A DNA stretch of 64,000 nt from Marchantia polymorpha subsp. ruderalis (taxonomy: Eukaryota; Streptophyta; Marchantiopsida; Marchantiales; Marchantiaceae), in assembly GCA_037833965.1 (NCBI GenBank), contig AP031352.1, positions 10,148,501 to 10,212,500 of the forward strand, read 5' to 3'. Each line of letters begins with the position of its first letter. Position 1 is the stretch's first letter. The notes under the pieces are model-generated. The model made no database searches. It was not told the origin of the DNA and saw only the letters and a list, made by a program, of their open reading frames with translations. Shown here piece after piece: positions 13,185-25,399 of this stretch. The translations under genes and the position numbers were made by a program.

Positions 13185-14544
13185 TGTGGTAACACACTTT
13201 TTGTTTTTTTTGCAAAATTTAAACAATTTTAGAAAACTAGTACCGAAGCAGTGTCTGTAGTTAGAAAAGGGTACGTTAAATAGAGTGGATTGAGGAGATC
13301 GTCACGAGGTCACGAAGAATCGCGAAGTCTGATGTACCTGCGCCAAATGTCTTCGGCGCCTTCGGCAAAAGCTCCTTTTCTGAGGTGTCTCTACTCACGC
13401 GCTTCCAGCGTTTAAGGAAGCTACACTTCCGGCGCAGACACCTCCGGAGGAGGTTTTGCTAAAGACGTCAGAAGAATGGCACGGACCTCTGAAGGCTTCC
13501 GACCATGAGTGCGCCTTCGGCGATGCGCCGCTAGCGCGGAAAGGGAAACCTTCATAACGATCGGAATACACGGTAGTTCCAGTTGGTTGAAGTCGCATTA
13601 GAAAGAGCTCGGGACGCTCGTCCTAACGAGCCCAAGAGCGTCGGAGATGGATCAGGGACGAAGAAGTTATGAGCATTGGAAAACTCGTAGCCGGACATGC
13701 GCCGTTCGCGCTAGGGTTCACAGTCGGAAAGGACTCCCGTACGCCTTCGGCGATGCGCCTTCGGCGGAATCACGCGCTCATGGGAGGAAATCAACTCAGA
13801 GTCAGAAGCGCCTTTGGCGGCTGCGCAACGGAGGAAAAGCGCCGGCCGGATGTACGCCTCCGACGTGGCGCTGATAGGCGGATGCGCTGGCATGACTTGC
13901 GCCGGCGGGATATGCGCCGTCAGCAATGGACGAGGCAGAACGGACAAAACAAGCGGTACGAATACGCGCCGGCGTAATTTGCGCCGACTGGATGTGCGCA
14001 TCCAGCAAGGCGCCGACGGATAAGGAACACGCCAGCGGCGACACGCTTCCGGTGATGGGGCGGGTTAGGAAAAGACAACATAGCCGACGTATACAGTGCG
14101 GCGAACTCGAGTCCGGAAGACGGTGGCGGCGGGAGAATTCAACATTCACGCATGCGAATGCGCGCAGTGCGGAGACGTGAATTCGAGCATGCAAGGGCGG
14201 ACCGTTAGGCCGTATAGCTGGCTGCGTAAATTGTAACCAGTAAGAACGTTGGACGATCTTGAATTCGGAGAAGAAAAGACTGCTCTCCAGTCTCATTCTC
14301 TCATTCTTGATTTTGCGATTTCTAGCATTCCAAGAATTCGCGCAAGGGCGGAGAAATCTGCTGAGAGAGGAGAGAGTGCGGAGGCGAGTTGCGCAAGGAT
14401 CTTGACAGACCTTGGAGAGAATTGCGAGTAGCGAACTTGAGCGTGAGAGAAGGTGACAGCAGTCAGTGCTTGAGCGGCCGACGCGCAGTGGCGATTGTGA
14501 GAGAGCGAGTGAAGGGGAGAACGTCTGTGTGTGCAGGAAACACA

Positions 14545-17097
14545 ATGTCGAAGGTCCCCTAGCTGCGAGTGTCTCCACTCAGGGTGCCGCAGATCGGTCT
14601 ACGCGCATTTCAAGATGTGCTGATAGGGCTGAAGCTCGATTTCCTCTTGTGGGGATGGAACTGGACATGTCCGGAGATGGTGCGCGAATATCTGCAGGAG
14701 AGGCACAAGCCCTCACGCGGATTCCGTCCACATCCAGAGAGGTGGGACATTTGTGACTGGGCGCAGGTGTTGGGCAGGTGTGCCGGCGAGGAAGGGTATC
14801 TCCTCTTCGAGGCCGATAGCGTGAAGGTGTCCCAGGAGGAAGAGATCTCCTACAATGAGCTTTTCAAAGTTGCCAAGCATCCCAAGAACGGTTTCCGGAC
14901 ACGGGATTACAAAGATCGATTGCGGAGAAATGTCGCGACTGCATTGTTGCAGATATTGCAGCCGACCAAGACCGCTTACATGCATGGTTGGCAAGTAGGA
15001 TTTGTGGAGCTTGTGTTGTCAGGAGCTCCAGTGCATTGGGCACGGCTCCTGTGGAAGGTGACGCGCCAACATGCGCAAGAAGAGAGAGGAGGAACCCTCA
15101 ATCATCTTTCGCCTTACCTGATTGTGTTTTATCGGGCGATGGGATGTTTGACAAATTCTGAGAAGACACGGTTTCCGCTGCCGACCCGGAGCTATCCAGG
15201 TAGATACTCGCGGGAGGCCGAAGTAGACACGGATCCGGACGAGGCACCTGCCAGTCCGCCTCCGGCTCCGCCCCCAGCAAGAGCAGCAGAAGAACGACGA
15301 AGCGAGCGCATTCCGCGAAAGCGGAAGTGGGATGAGAGACCTGAGGACAGGCAGCCGGAAGCGCCAGCTGCGCCGACTCGTAGTCGGCCAACCAACGAGC
15401 CTCACAGTCGACCAAAACAGAGGGCACGCAAAATGCCAACTAGTACTGAGGAGACCGGGCGTACTCCGGTCCGGCGGAGTAACCTGCCCACGCAGGAGGA
15501 TATAATCGCGCAGATTCTGGGGAAGTCGGCAAATACCTCTGCGCAGAAGGCACCAATGCCTTCGGAAGAAGACGGACGGACTGACAGTCGCCCGACTACG
15601 AGTCGGGCGACTGAAGGTCGACAGACGGAAGGAAGGCCGACTGAGCGGCGCGTTGAACCCGACAGCAGGCCGGAAGCAGAAGGGAGTTTGGCTGACGAGC
15701 CAACAACCCTCAGAGGGTCGTCTTCGGCGGAAGGCACTTCTGGGAAAACGCCGCCAGCAAGCAGGCCAAGTGGAGTGAAGACGCGCAGGGTGTATCCGAC
15801 TGCCAGTCGGACAACTGCTAGTCGGCCGACTGCGAGTCGGTCAACAGAGAGTCGGCCAGATTCGCCGACTGCGAGACGGACAGGGCCGGCGACCAGTGTG
15901 CGGACGCCTTCGGCGGACGCACCTCCAGCGAAGACACCTTCCGCGCAGATCGCGCCGGAAGGGCAGGCAGCAGAAGCGGGCGGTGCAAAGGTGACAAAAG
16001 TCACTGCGGCGTCGACCCCTTCGGAAACCGAAGATCGAGCCGGAACAGGGGCTCAAGCAGTGGGATCCCCCACTGCCTTGGATATTTTAGCAGGGAGTGG
16101 AGCGGCAGTCGCGGCGGAAGCTGCTGCGCGCCACAGTTCCAGGGAGTCGCCAAGGGATTCAGTGGCGACTGAAATCCTCGAAACTGAGGATGAGACGAGC
16201 TCGGAAGAGCAGGAAGCGGATTCTGTGCAGAAAACGCCAACAGGGGTGTTGTGCGAGCAGATAGTCCCACTCCTGCGATATCTGGATCGCAAGACATCCA
16301 AGTACTCGGGTACCGGAAAACCGCAGTCTTATGTGGAGACTGTCAAGCGCAGGACGAGGAGCAAGGTGGCCACTTGGGCCTCTAGGTGCCAAGTATTGCA
16401 GGATAGGAACACTACCCTCCGACAACACCTGGCGGTCACACAGAAGCTATACCAAACCTTGCAACAGCAGAGGGAGGATGCGGCGACGAAAAGCCAGGCG
16501 GATGCCGAGCTAATGCGGGCAAAGATCGAGTCGGAATTGCAGGAAGAGCGGAGACAAAACCGCATCTTAGCAGCAGAGCTTGCGCGCCAGACGCGCGCCT
16601 TAGAAGAAAGTCAAAGAACACGCAAGGAGGATGAGGAGTTGTTGCGCAACTTGCAATCCGAGTGCTCGGATTTGAGGGCGCAGCGCGCGGATGCGGAAAT
16701 GCAGCTAGCAGAGGTGGAAGGCAGCTGCCGGGCGCGAGAAGAGTTGGCGACTCGGGTGACTCACTGTCTAAAAGGATACGCCCATTGGGAAGTGGCAGCT
16801 CAAGAGAAGATCACACTCAGGGAGTTCGAGCTTCGGGCGGCGGCATTGACGGAGGGTGACAGTCGGAGTCGGCGGCGAGTAGCGAGGAAATTAGAATCCT
16901 TCTTGTCGGGTGCGCGCGACACTATGGCGCACTTGGAGTCGGAAGTGACTGCAGCCCTCCGACGTCTGGGGTTGCGCAGCCGGTCGGAAGATTGGCAAGG
17001 TAGAGATAGAGAGCGAGGCAGTCCGGCGCGCAGCACCGGATCTGCCGAGTGCAGTAGTATAGTTTGGTTTCGTGCAAGTGTTGCGAGTAGTAGATAG
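14545..17097 (+). CDS. E1 ORF: N-terminal conserved domain plus coiled coil; one early stop
   Basis: The ATG at 14545 aligns with the start in the other copies, but its sixth codon is TAG where E2 has CAG. The remaining 842 codons are open. Residues 1-210 form a conserved domain ([48 protein letters not shown]). About 220-520 is a Pro/Ser/Thr/Arg linker with basic, nuclear-signal-like patches ([15 protein letters not shown]) and ASRPT/ESRP repeats. About 540-830 is a Glu/Arg/Leu-rich region predicted to be coiled coil. There is no CCHC knuckle, protease, RT or integrase motif. The general look recalls gag-like plant transposon proteins, but I cannot place it in a family. Function is unknown. 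Confidence 0.75.
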
Positions 17098-17129
17098 GAT
17101 AGCGTAGTGTTAGTTAGGACCTTTGAGGG

Positions 17130-17135
17130 TATAAA
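17130..17135 (+). promoter_or_regulatory. Conserved TATA box after the E1 ORF
   Basis: TATAAAGTAGATCAAGG, 33 bp after the stop codon and about 925 bp before the 3' end. It is kept in E2 and E3 at the equivalent place. If the element is an LTR, this would be the U3/R promoter and the ORF would lie wholly in U3. Confidence 0.5.
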
Positions 17136-17802
17136 GTAGATCAAGGCGTTTTGCCTTGGGACTCTTCCAGTTTCGGAAGTGCAGATCAGGAACTCACTTT
17201 CTTGGCGTGTTTGTGCATTTTGGTCCTGGCACCACGTAGAGAAGCTGCAGCATAGCGAAGTTACCATATGTTGTAGTTGAAGGCCTTCGGCTGAATGTTC
17301 AGAGCTAGTACCCGGTTAGAGACTTGAGTAGTGCGGATCTGCACCTGCGGGTGATTTCTGATGCTCAGAGCCGGCTGCGAGTTAGAGACTTGAACAGTTC
17401 CCCCTTACTCCTTCGAGTGACATATCCTGATTGTACTCCTACGGGAAGTTTCCCCTGGATGCCAAAGTGAAGTTTTATTACTTCGTGTAAGCCTTGGTTT
17501 GCAATTCAGGTTGTGTGTGTGTGTTATTGGACTGTGTCTTAGTTAAGTTCTCAGTCGGGCCTGCACTCCCTGCGTTTGGTGTGAGTCGAGGGTGACGTCC
17601 ACGGCGTATGAAGAGGCTTCGTTCCGAAGTGGGAAGTCCAGTCCGGGTACCCTACGCTAGTTCCTAGCGGAAGGGTAGTAAAAGCCGGAGTGGGAGTCAC
17701 TACCTGCAGAACCTCTGAGTGAACTTTTGAGACACTTTCCCCCTGAAATCCGAAGCGGAGGTCCTGACCGACCTCCGAGTTGTGCTTTTGCCAGTTTCAG
17801 GC

Positions 17803-17820
17803 GTGTGTGTGTGTGTGTGT
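17803..17820 (+). repeat. (GT)9 microsatellite in the E1 3' region
   Basis: Pure GT run. The equivalent CA run in E2 is at about 40869-40891. It lies just before CCTCCGAGTCGAG direct repeats (about 17845-17900). Confidence 0.9.
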
Positions 17821-18056
17821 TGAGTGACTACGCTGTACTGTGCATCCTCCGAGCATCCTCCGAGTCGAGATCCTCCTCCGAGTCGAGCCTCCGAGTCGAG
17901 CACTGCAGTATTTCTAGGAGTGACAGTCGCCTGAGAATTCAAACTCTACAAAAGTTTGTTAAACGTGACACTTTTACTCTGTGTGTTGACTCTGTCCCTG
18001 TGGGTTCGATCTTTTTACCACCATACTGCAGTTTTAGCCTTTGGTGGGTTATTACA

Positions 18057-19440
18057 GCTATTATGGGAAAGGTTGCAAGTCATTGGAGTACCATCAGATC
18101 TTCTAGCGGCTGTGGCCACGCTTTACCAATCTGTTCGAGCCAAGATCAACACTTCTCAAACTGAAGAGGTTTTGAGTACCATTGGAGTGATTCAAGGTTG
18201 TCCTCTCTCCTACTCTATTTGGAGGTTTTATTGATGATATCGAAGAGTGGTTGGAGGCATGTGATAGTGAAGGTGTCAAGCTTGGAAACTTTGTTATCAA
18301 AGCTCTCTTGTATGCAGATGATATCATATTACTAGCACGTGATGCAATTAGTTTACAGAAACACCTATACACTTTGGCTAGCTTTTGTACCTAGAATCAG
18401 ATGGAGATAAATATAGAGAAGTCCAAAGTCATGATAGTGGGCACTAGATCCAAGTTTTCTTCTATTACCAGGATCTACAATTAGAAGAGGTGAAGAGTTA
18501 TAAATATCTAGGCATTGATTTTTCTAATGATTATAGTTGGGCACTTTGTGTGCAAAAGAGAGTAGAAGGTGGTTACAAAGCTCTATATTCATTGCTAAAT
18601 CGGTGTAGAAGGGCTCATCTTGTGTCTTGGAGTCTTAGGAAATTTTTATTCAGAAGCTTAGTGTTGCCGGTAGTATTGTATGGAACCCAAGTGTGGGGTC
18701 CTTGTTGTAAGAAGACAGGATTGGAGCGTGTGGAGAGGGTGCAGAAGATATTTCTACAAGAAGAATTGGGTGTGAGAAACCAAATCTCATATGCTATTCT
18801 TCTTGCGGAAACATGTTGTTTACCTCTAGAGGCTGAAGCTCTGTACTTGACCATCACTTACATCACAAGGGTGGGATCTCTTGATGCTTCTCGCCTTCCT
18901 CCTCAGGCTTTGAGTGCCACACGTGCCAAAGGATGGTTAGCGGATGTGATAACTTGGTCTTTGAGGTGGAATGTGACGGAACGCGATTGGGACCTACAAC
19001 CTATAGCACTACATGAACGTCTAAAGGAGGAGTTTTTGAACATTATTTGGAGCAAGCGTGGCACCAAGATGCAGTTTTATCAACTTCATGTGAATCCTAT
19101 GCTTGTTTTTTGTGAACAGGATTACCTACTTGCAGGAATCTCTACGTCCTTACGTCATACTATTGCTAGGCATAGAACTGGATCTCATAGGCTTGGAATT
19201 GAGGAAGTACATTGGCTTAATATTGATAGGAGTGAACATATTTGTAGGCTATGTGATGGAAGAGAAGTTGAGGATGAAGAGCATGTATTTCTTACTTGTA
19301 CTAGATATGCAGAGATTAGAGTGACTCATAATATAGATGTAGAGAATTTTTATTCTTTGTTGCAGTTAGTTCCTTTTGATTTAGGTTGTTATATTAGGTA
19401 CATTATTAGTTTTTGTTCTAGTGCTCTTGGCACTAGCTAG
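18057..19440 (+). pseudogene. LINE C-terminal reverse transcriptase and Cys/His tail
   Basis: This continues the RT frame after E1 (ERLQVIGVPSDLL, VIQGCPLS). A small deletion shifts the frame near 18210, after which FGGFIDDIEEWLE is read. The catalytic YADD lies at 18311-18322. Stops follow at about 18393 and near 18480. From 18490 a 316-codon open stretch covers the thumb region (YLGIDFS, VLYGTQVWG) and a Cys/His cluster, CRLCDGREV..EEHVFLTC, typical of plant LINE tails. The protein is not functional as it stands. Confidence 0.82.
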
Positions 19441-19559
19441 GGTTTGGCCTTTGGGGTCTTTTCCCTTGTTTGTGGCTGTCGTTTGTATTGTGTTTTTCAG
19501 CCTTTTGACCCTTTGGCTCCCCCGGGCTTGATCTATTACCATTTACCATTTATAACACA

Positions 19560-22500
19560 CAAAAATTGTAAGTATTGCAAGTAGTACAAAAGTTGAAACC
19601 CAAATTTTTCAAAACGATTTCAAGAAGTGAGAGATCACAAGCATAAAAATATATACATGTTAGAATTCAAAATTTTATTTTATGAAATTAAGTATATTAA
19701 TTTTGAAGATGAGATGATTCATTTATGATATTGTAGACCAAGATAGATTAGTATTAACAACTAGACATTCTTTGGATATAAAACTTTGATACATGTCATA
19801 GATATAAGTAACTTAAAACTTTGTCAACATTGTATCATAGTTTAACCATCACAAAAAAGCTTTTGAGATTAAAATTCAATTTTTTAAAAGTTATATTAGA
19901 ATATATATAATGACATTTAGAAATATTTTTTGAAATATAAACTCTTTGAGAATTAATATTATGTTTTTTAATAAAACTTTTAAATCTATCTAACTTAAAA
20001 ATGAATAAAACGTGAATAATCCACGTTGAAACTTAGATTAAGCACAAGGTAAAATTTTCACCTTCTATAATTTATCAATTTTTATAAAAAATTACGTATA
20101 AAGATGAAAAACATATTTTTATGGAGTTTAGAAGTTATTTCAAAGAGGAGTATATTACTTGTCAATTCATTTTGATTTAACTCAAAGTTATTTTGAAGAG
20201 CTTCAATCTAATAGGTTTTAAGTACATGTTGAGTTAAATCTGGTTTACAATATGAATTTTAGGTTAAGATTGTTAATAATGCAATGCATTGAAATAACTT
20301 TTTTCTTCATAATACATTTAAATTCTAAACAGTTTTTTGGGATGAGTTTCAAATGGATGACTGATTATAGTTATATAAACATATCATTATCAAGATCTAT
20401 CGCATATTTCTTCTTATTATGTAGTTAGAGTTAAGTAGATTATGAATGAAAATATTAATTGAAAATATGTTATTTATCATTTTTTGACAGTTTCGTTTAT
20501 ATCTAACATAATAATAATATTTTAATTTCATATATTAGACTTTTTTTCACAATAAATTAACTTTTCATTTCATGTAAAAAAAAATTTTAAATTTTTTTCA
20601 GAATATATTGTATTTTAAATAAAATTTTGATATTATTTCATATATAATTAAAAAATTCATTGTAAAAACTACTGATGATTATTTTGCTAAATTTAATAAA
20701 AATCAATGAAACTAATGATATTAAACATAAATATATATGACAACATTATATTAATTAATTTGAATCTTCAAAAAAATGTATTATCTCCTACCATATGAGT
20801 TTTCATCTTTGATCAATATCACACAAAATGTAATGTGCGTATTTTTTTACAATTAGTCAGGATTGAAGTCTTATTTGCGTTTCCTTGAAAAAATGATATT
20901 AGGTTTTTTCAATGATATTTTTTACAAATTGAAGTTCTTTATGTCATAGTTTTCATCCAAACGAAGTAATTGTCTTCTTAAAAATAGATTTATTTTTTCC
21001 CATTAACAGATCTGAAAGTTCTAGCTTTTCTTTACTGAATGATCTTAATCTATTTAAAAATATCAAAAAATTTCAAATTTTATGATTCAAAAAAATTTAT
21101 AGATTTAAGGGAAATTATATCAAAATACTGACACCTTTTAAATATTTTTCAAAAATCCACATACTATTTGAATGATAATCGACATTGAGACTACTAAATG
21201 CATTTAGATTTCTTGCAAAGTGTCTTTCACATTTCTATTGATCTTTGAACTTTTGCCTAAGTTTTTAATCTTTTCAGTTGTTCCTCAAAGTAGTTTCAAT
21301 TGTTCTTTATAACTGTGACTTTATTTCTTGATAAAACACAAATCTCAATCATTATCAATTTTTTTTTCTTAAATGCATGTTTTGAAAAAAATTCAGATAA
21401 AAAATGAAGTTTTATAATTTTTTGTTACTTTTCAAAGAACGTTATCATGTCTTGATTGCCAACGAATCCTTTTGAAAAAGTTTAAATGTGTGTATATTCA
21501 GGACATCAAAATAAAAAGACAATATTTTTTGCAAGCCAAATTGTTGATGATTTATCAAAATTCTGCTAGTTATGATGTCTATGAAACTCACCAGTACTTT
21601 CTTAGATATCTAAAGTCAAAATCGTATGATTGAAAATAAAAACAAATCTTTGGTCCAACAAGTAGCATCAAAGCTTTTTGACCCAGATCTTATAACTAAA
21701 CATTTTGTCTTTTTTCCACGGGTTATGTTTGTAATCTTGTATCATCTATTGATAACATAAAAAATTTCAAGATCATTATTTTATTGAACTAATTGAATAA
21801 TGTGTAAGTAATAAAAATAATTGATTCCACAATTCAAAGGAATATATGTTCAATGGTACAAAGGAAATTCTTTTTTTCCATTCTGTAAGAAATAAAATTA
21901 TCAATAAAATTTTACAAATTTTTTTTAAAAATAAAATAAAATTTCATAAATTTATGTTAAAAATATTATATAAAATTAAAAAAATCAAATGACATCATAT
22001 TAAATTCAAAATATTCTACTGATTGATAGAATATTTTGAATTACATTTACTAGAATACATAGTTTCATTACTCTAGTTTGAATTAAAACTATATTTCATT
22101 TATAAAAATAATTAATTATTATATTCTGAGAATTGTATTTACATTTTTTAATGTATGCATAAACTTAGTTTGATATTTTATTTATTGAAATAAGAGTAAA
22201 AATTTCATTTTAAATGATCTCGTTAAATTAATTGATACATAAAAAAATTACTTAGAATTGCAACTCCTTAGTATTGTATGCATTGCGATAGTATGTATAT
22301 ATATTGCGTCTGTCACAAACGAGTTATATCAGTTACATAATATCGCAAATCAATGAAAAACTTCTATCATGCTTTACTGCTGGGATTCCATGGTGAATTT
22401 TGATTCAAATGACTCATGAGTGATTCTTCAAGCTCATCATCTTGTACAAAAGACTCCCGTTTAATTAACTCCCATTCTACTTAAATATGCACTATTTTCC

Positions 22501-23390
22501 CAAAAAATTAGGTATCACATTCATGTAGTTCAACATGTCATGTATTGAATATGTAATATTTTTTCGAAAAATTAGTTATCACATTCAACATGTCATGTGG
22601 CGCAAGTTTTGAAGATAAGATTCTTGCTTTTGAAACGATTTAAACAACTTTTCTAAGATAATTAAACTCTTCTCAAACTTCGCAGGAGAGCAACCGAAGC
22701 TTTATATCAAAAGCTTGCTTTTAAAGTGACTTGATGCCTTAAGTACAAGAATCTGACTCTCGAGATATAAAAAATTTATCTCTCAAGCTATAATGTCAAT
22801 ATTATTGTCCAGATTTTCTTCAACCATCTTCACAGTCTTTCAGAACTGCAGTTGTAAATATTTCATTGTTTTTATCGTCGACATGAACAAATCCTTAATT
22901 TTCTTCTTGCCAAACAGAAAAATTTGAAGTTGTGATAGATTGTGCAACTTGTATCACTGAACGCTTAATTTTGGTTTCCATCAACTTCTAATGTCATTAT
23001 ATTTATCTTCACAAATACATTTTCGATAGAGTTTGATGACATGGACTGTCAAAACTTCTTTGATGTAACTTGGAGTATAGTAGATGAGTTGGACTTCTAT
23101 ATTCACAACCAGTAGCGTCGCGTCTTAATCTCCGTGCTATTTAGAATTTAATTAAGATTTGCTTCCGCCTGTTCCACACCTTTTTTATATCTCTTTCACT
23201 AACATCGTACTCCATCGTACTCTAGCGCTAGAGCTTTTTACGAGAGCATACTTTTTCTCTATGGTATCCGATTGCTTGGACTCATTGAGTCGTTTCCATT
23301 AGGTTTATTTGACATTGGAGCAATGATTATTCTGAAGTTCTAAGTTAACCGCCTACTGGCTAAATAGGTAGGCACTATCATTCCAGGTTC
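19560..23390. other. Long AT-rich spacer, nothing recognised
   Basis: Nearly 4 kb of very AT-rich sequence with many A and T runs. No frame longer than background and no tRNA or other RNA gene was seen. Confidence 0.55.
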
Positions 23391-24130
23391 AAGTGGCGTA
23401 CTTAATTGGGAGATTATTAGATTCATCATATCGTATGGTCAGACTAAAAGTACTCCGGACTTTCACTCAGCCCTCCCAACGAGAGGTTCGTAGGGTCACA
23501 GTCGTCGTGTCTCGGAATATTGATCCCACAGCTACTCAACGAGCGATTGCCAAAGCAAGTCTCCCAAGTGACTTTCAGGAGGAGCGCAAACTTCAAAACC
23601 CCGTGAGTTGATAATATAAGCACATCGGTCTCCTCCACTTACCTTCTATCAAAGAGAATAATGTAACGATCAGTGGGTTCTGTATGATATAATTTCATTG
23701 GCAGAGACGAGCATCCTTGCTTGCAAATTTGAGAATTTAATCTCATCCTGGAAGAGAAGAAGAATCGACATCATTCACAAGCTTCGATTCGCTCATCCAG
23801 ATGCTCTTCTAAGAAATTGAACATCCTGTTTAACAGCTTGCGAGGCAGTGGCCACATGGTAAATATTTATCCGCAAGTGAAGATCTCTTCAGTCTACCTT
23901 GATGAACGCGGACTCTTCCCAATCATAGCAAAATAAGCATGCTACAATTTCACGAGAGGGAGTGTCGCAGCTGCTGAACGAGGAGGAAGAGAAGCAAGAC
24001 GACATCAATCAATCATTCAATCGGGTCGCACTCTGTTCCGGAGAAGCTGGATCGGAAACATCGTGCTGCTGCAGCAGGAGGTTGCCAGGCCCGCCAATTT
24101 CGGTAACCCCGTCATGTGAGAAGACTTCAA
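23391..24130. other. Spacer with short unassigned ORFs
   Basis: Base composition becomes balanced here. The ORFs at 23393-23611 (72 codons) and 23962-24144 (60 codons) match nothing I know and have no second copy in the window. I cannot say whether either is real. Confidence 0.3.
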
Positions 24131-24139
24131 AGTACGCAC

Positions 24140-24385
24140 ATTAAATTTCCTGAAGAGGTGAAGATTGATGGAACTCAAGTCAACTCTGTTGGAACTCCGT
24201 CACGCAAGAGTTACTCCATTATACCTTTTCCAGAAGAGATAGAAATGTGATGAGCCTCAAACATAACTTGTTGGAACCGTATCATGGATGATACCCTAAA
24301 ATGTTTAATAAAGAGGTAGATGTTCGATGAGACTCAAACTGAATTTCTTGTAACTCCGACATGAAAGTGACGTCAAATGATTCAT
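24140..24385 (-). repeat. About 80-105-bp minisatellite, minus orientation
   Basis: Three or so diverged units with the pattern (minus strand) 'CATCAAATCT..CCTCTTC..GGAA..GGTATC', including a GAACTTCATCAA-type core. The same family is found on the plus strand at 37950-38470, about 31800-31985 and about 56815-56880. Confidence 0.6.
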
Positions 24386-24390
24386 TCAAT

Positions 24391-25334
24391 TCAATTTCGG
24401 GGGAGCTGAGTTCGATCCTCCATCTGTGCTTGCGCCTTGTGGGGAGAACGCAGAAGGAGTAGTAGCTCCAATTCCACCAGGTGGAGAGTATGACGACGGT
24501 GGCGAATATGATCCTCTGTTTGTGACTTCACTTGGAGGCGTGGAGGAGGCCGGAAGACTTGGACCTCCATATCCACGAGATGGAGAGTAGGAAGACGATG
24601 GCGGAGATGATACTCCATATGCGCCTTCACTTGGAGGCGAGGAGGAGGAAGGAAGACACGGACCTCCATATCCACCTGGTGGAGAGTAGGAGGACCACGG
24701 CGAAGATAGTCCTTCAAATGCTCCTTCACCTGGAGGCGAGAAGGACGAAGGAGGAGGACTTGGAGATGGTGGACTTTCTGACCTGCTGCTAGGACTTGTG
24801 TACGAGGGTACAGCCTAAGGAGCTGGGCGTGGTTTCTTGAACCCAGGGAAGGGCCCCTTGTGCTTGTGCTTATGTCGGAGCTCCGGCTCCAGCCATTCCC
24901 ACAGACTTGTCCAGGTTGCCCCGAGGTATAACCCGATGCAGACGAAGCATGTAACCATCCTCCGAATATACCTGCCAGTGTACAGAAATCACACATACAC
25001 CGACCATGTTCAGGTATCTTCTGATTGCACAATCTCAATGAAGCCATGTCTTCTTAAAACATGCCAAAACAGAAGCGAAAGTTGCAGTTTATTTGTCACT
25101 ACTCTGCTTTAGAACACTGATGTGTCGAGCCGACAGAGTATCTACTAGTAGTTAGGACCACTAAGCTCATGCTCTTCGCAATTGTACTCGAGGAAGTACA
25201 TGAATCTCGCAGAAGGTCAACGACGCATGCGCATCCATCTCCAGCATCTCGACGCATTGGCTCACAACAGCCAGAGTAGCAATTAAAGTAGCTAGTGACA
25301 GCCATGATGAGAAGCGCCGATTGCTCGACCCCAT
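24391..25334 (-). pseudogene. Lipase-family pseudogene X4 (exon 1 and partial exon 2)
   Basis: Compared with the complete locus X2, exon 1 starts at the ATG ending at 25334 with a signal-peptide-like N terminus. It has a 2-bp deletion near the CEIHVLPR motif. Exon 2 keeps [13 protein letters not shown], but a 2-bp loss after DKSV shifts the frame and a TAG replaces GAG in the APEAV segment (near 24818). The Pro/Gly/Tyr-rich repeat segment follows and ends abruptly near 24395, where minisatellite sequence begins. All catalytic exons are missing. It is a dead fragment of the array. Confidence 0.85.
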
Positions 25335-25399
25335 TGTTCTCAGTTTGGCTGACGATGCACGAACTGTCGTGCACTGAATGTTGCTGATTTTGACACACA

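Larger units (their letters stand above)
13185..18056 (+). mobile_element. E-family element E1 (4872 bp), inserted in LINE RT
   Basis: It starts TGTGGTAACACAC and ends GGTGGGTTATTACA, and it is flanked by the 5-bp duplication GCTAT (13180-13184, 18057-18061). Removing it with one duplication restores the LINE reading frame exactly (GAG CTA TTA TGG). The ends form an imperfect inverted repeat, TGTGGTAACACAC versus TGTAATAACCCAC (10 of 13). Layout: 1.36-kb GC-rich leader, one ORF of 850 codons, then 0.96 kb with a TATA box, CCGAGTCGAG repeats and a GT run. I find no terminal direct repeat within the element, no primer-binding site context and no polymerase gene. TG...CA ends with 5-bp duplications suggest retroviral-type integrase. 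Confidence 0.92.
11150..19555 (+). mobile_element. Non-LTR (LINE) retrotransposon, split by E1
   Basis: It contains in order a remnant of an upstream ORF (about 11150-11344, basic and charged, ends TAG), an apurinic-type endonuclease, a reverse transcriptase, and a C-terminal region with a Cys/His motif. The 3' end after the last ORF is a short untranslated stretch ending in ATTACCATTTACCATTTA repeats near 19550. The element is interrupted at 13184/18057 by E1. I could not find its target duplication, and the 5' border is approximate. I do not assign a LINE clade. Confidence 0.8.

Noticed and set aside
13647-14578. ORFs on both strands in the E1 leader
   Set aside because: GC-rich leader with GCCTTCGGC repeats. 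The frames are not kept in E2 or E3.
13185-18056. Classical cut-and-paste DNA transposon
   Set aside because: Short inverted ends exist, but the 5-bp duplication, TG...CA ends and absence of any transposase-like motif do not fit superfamilies I know. It is left open rather than excluded.
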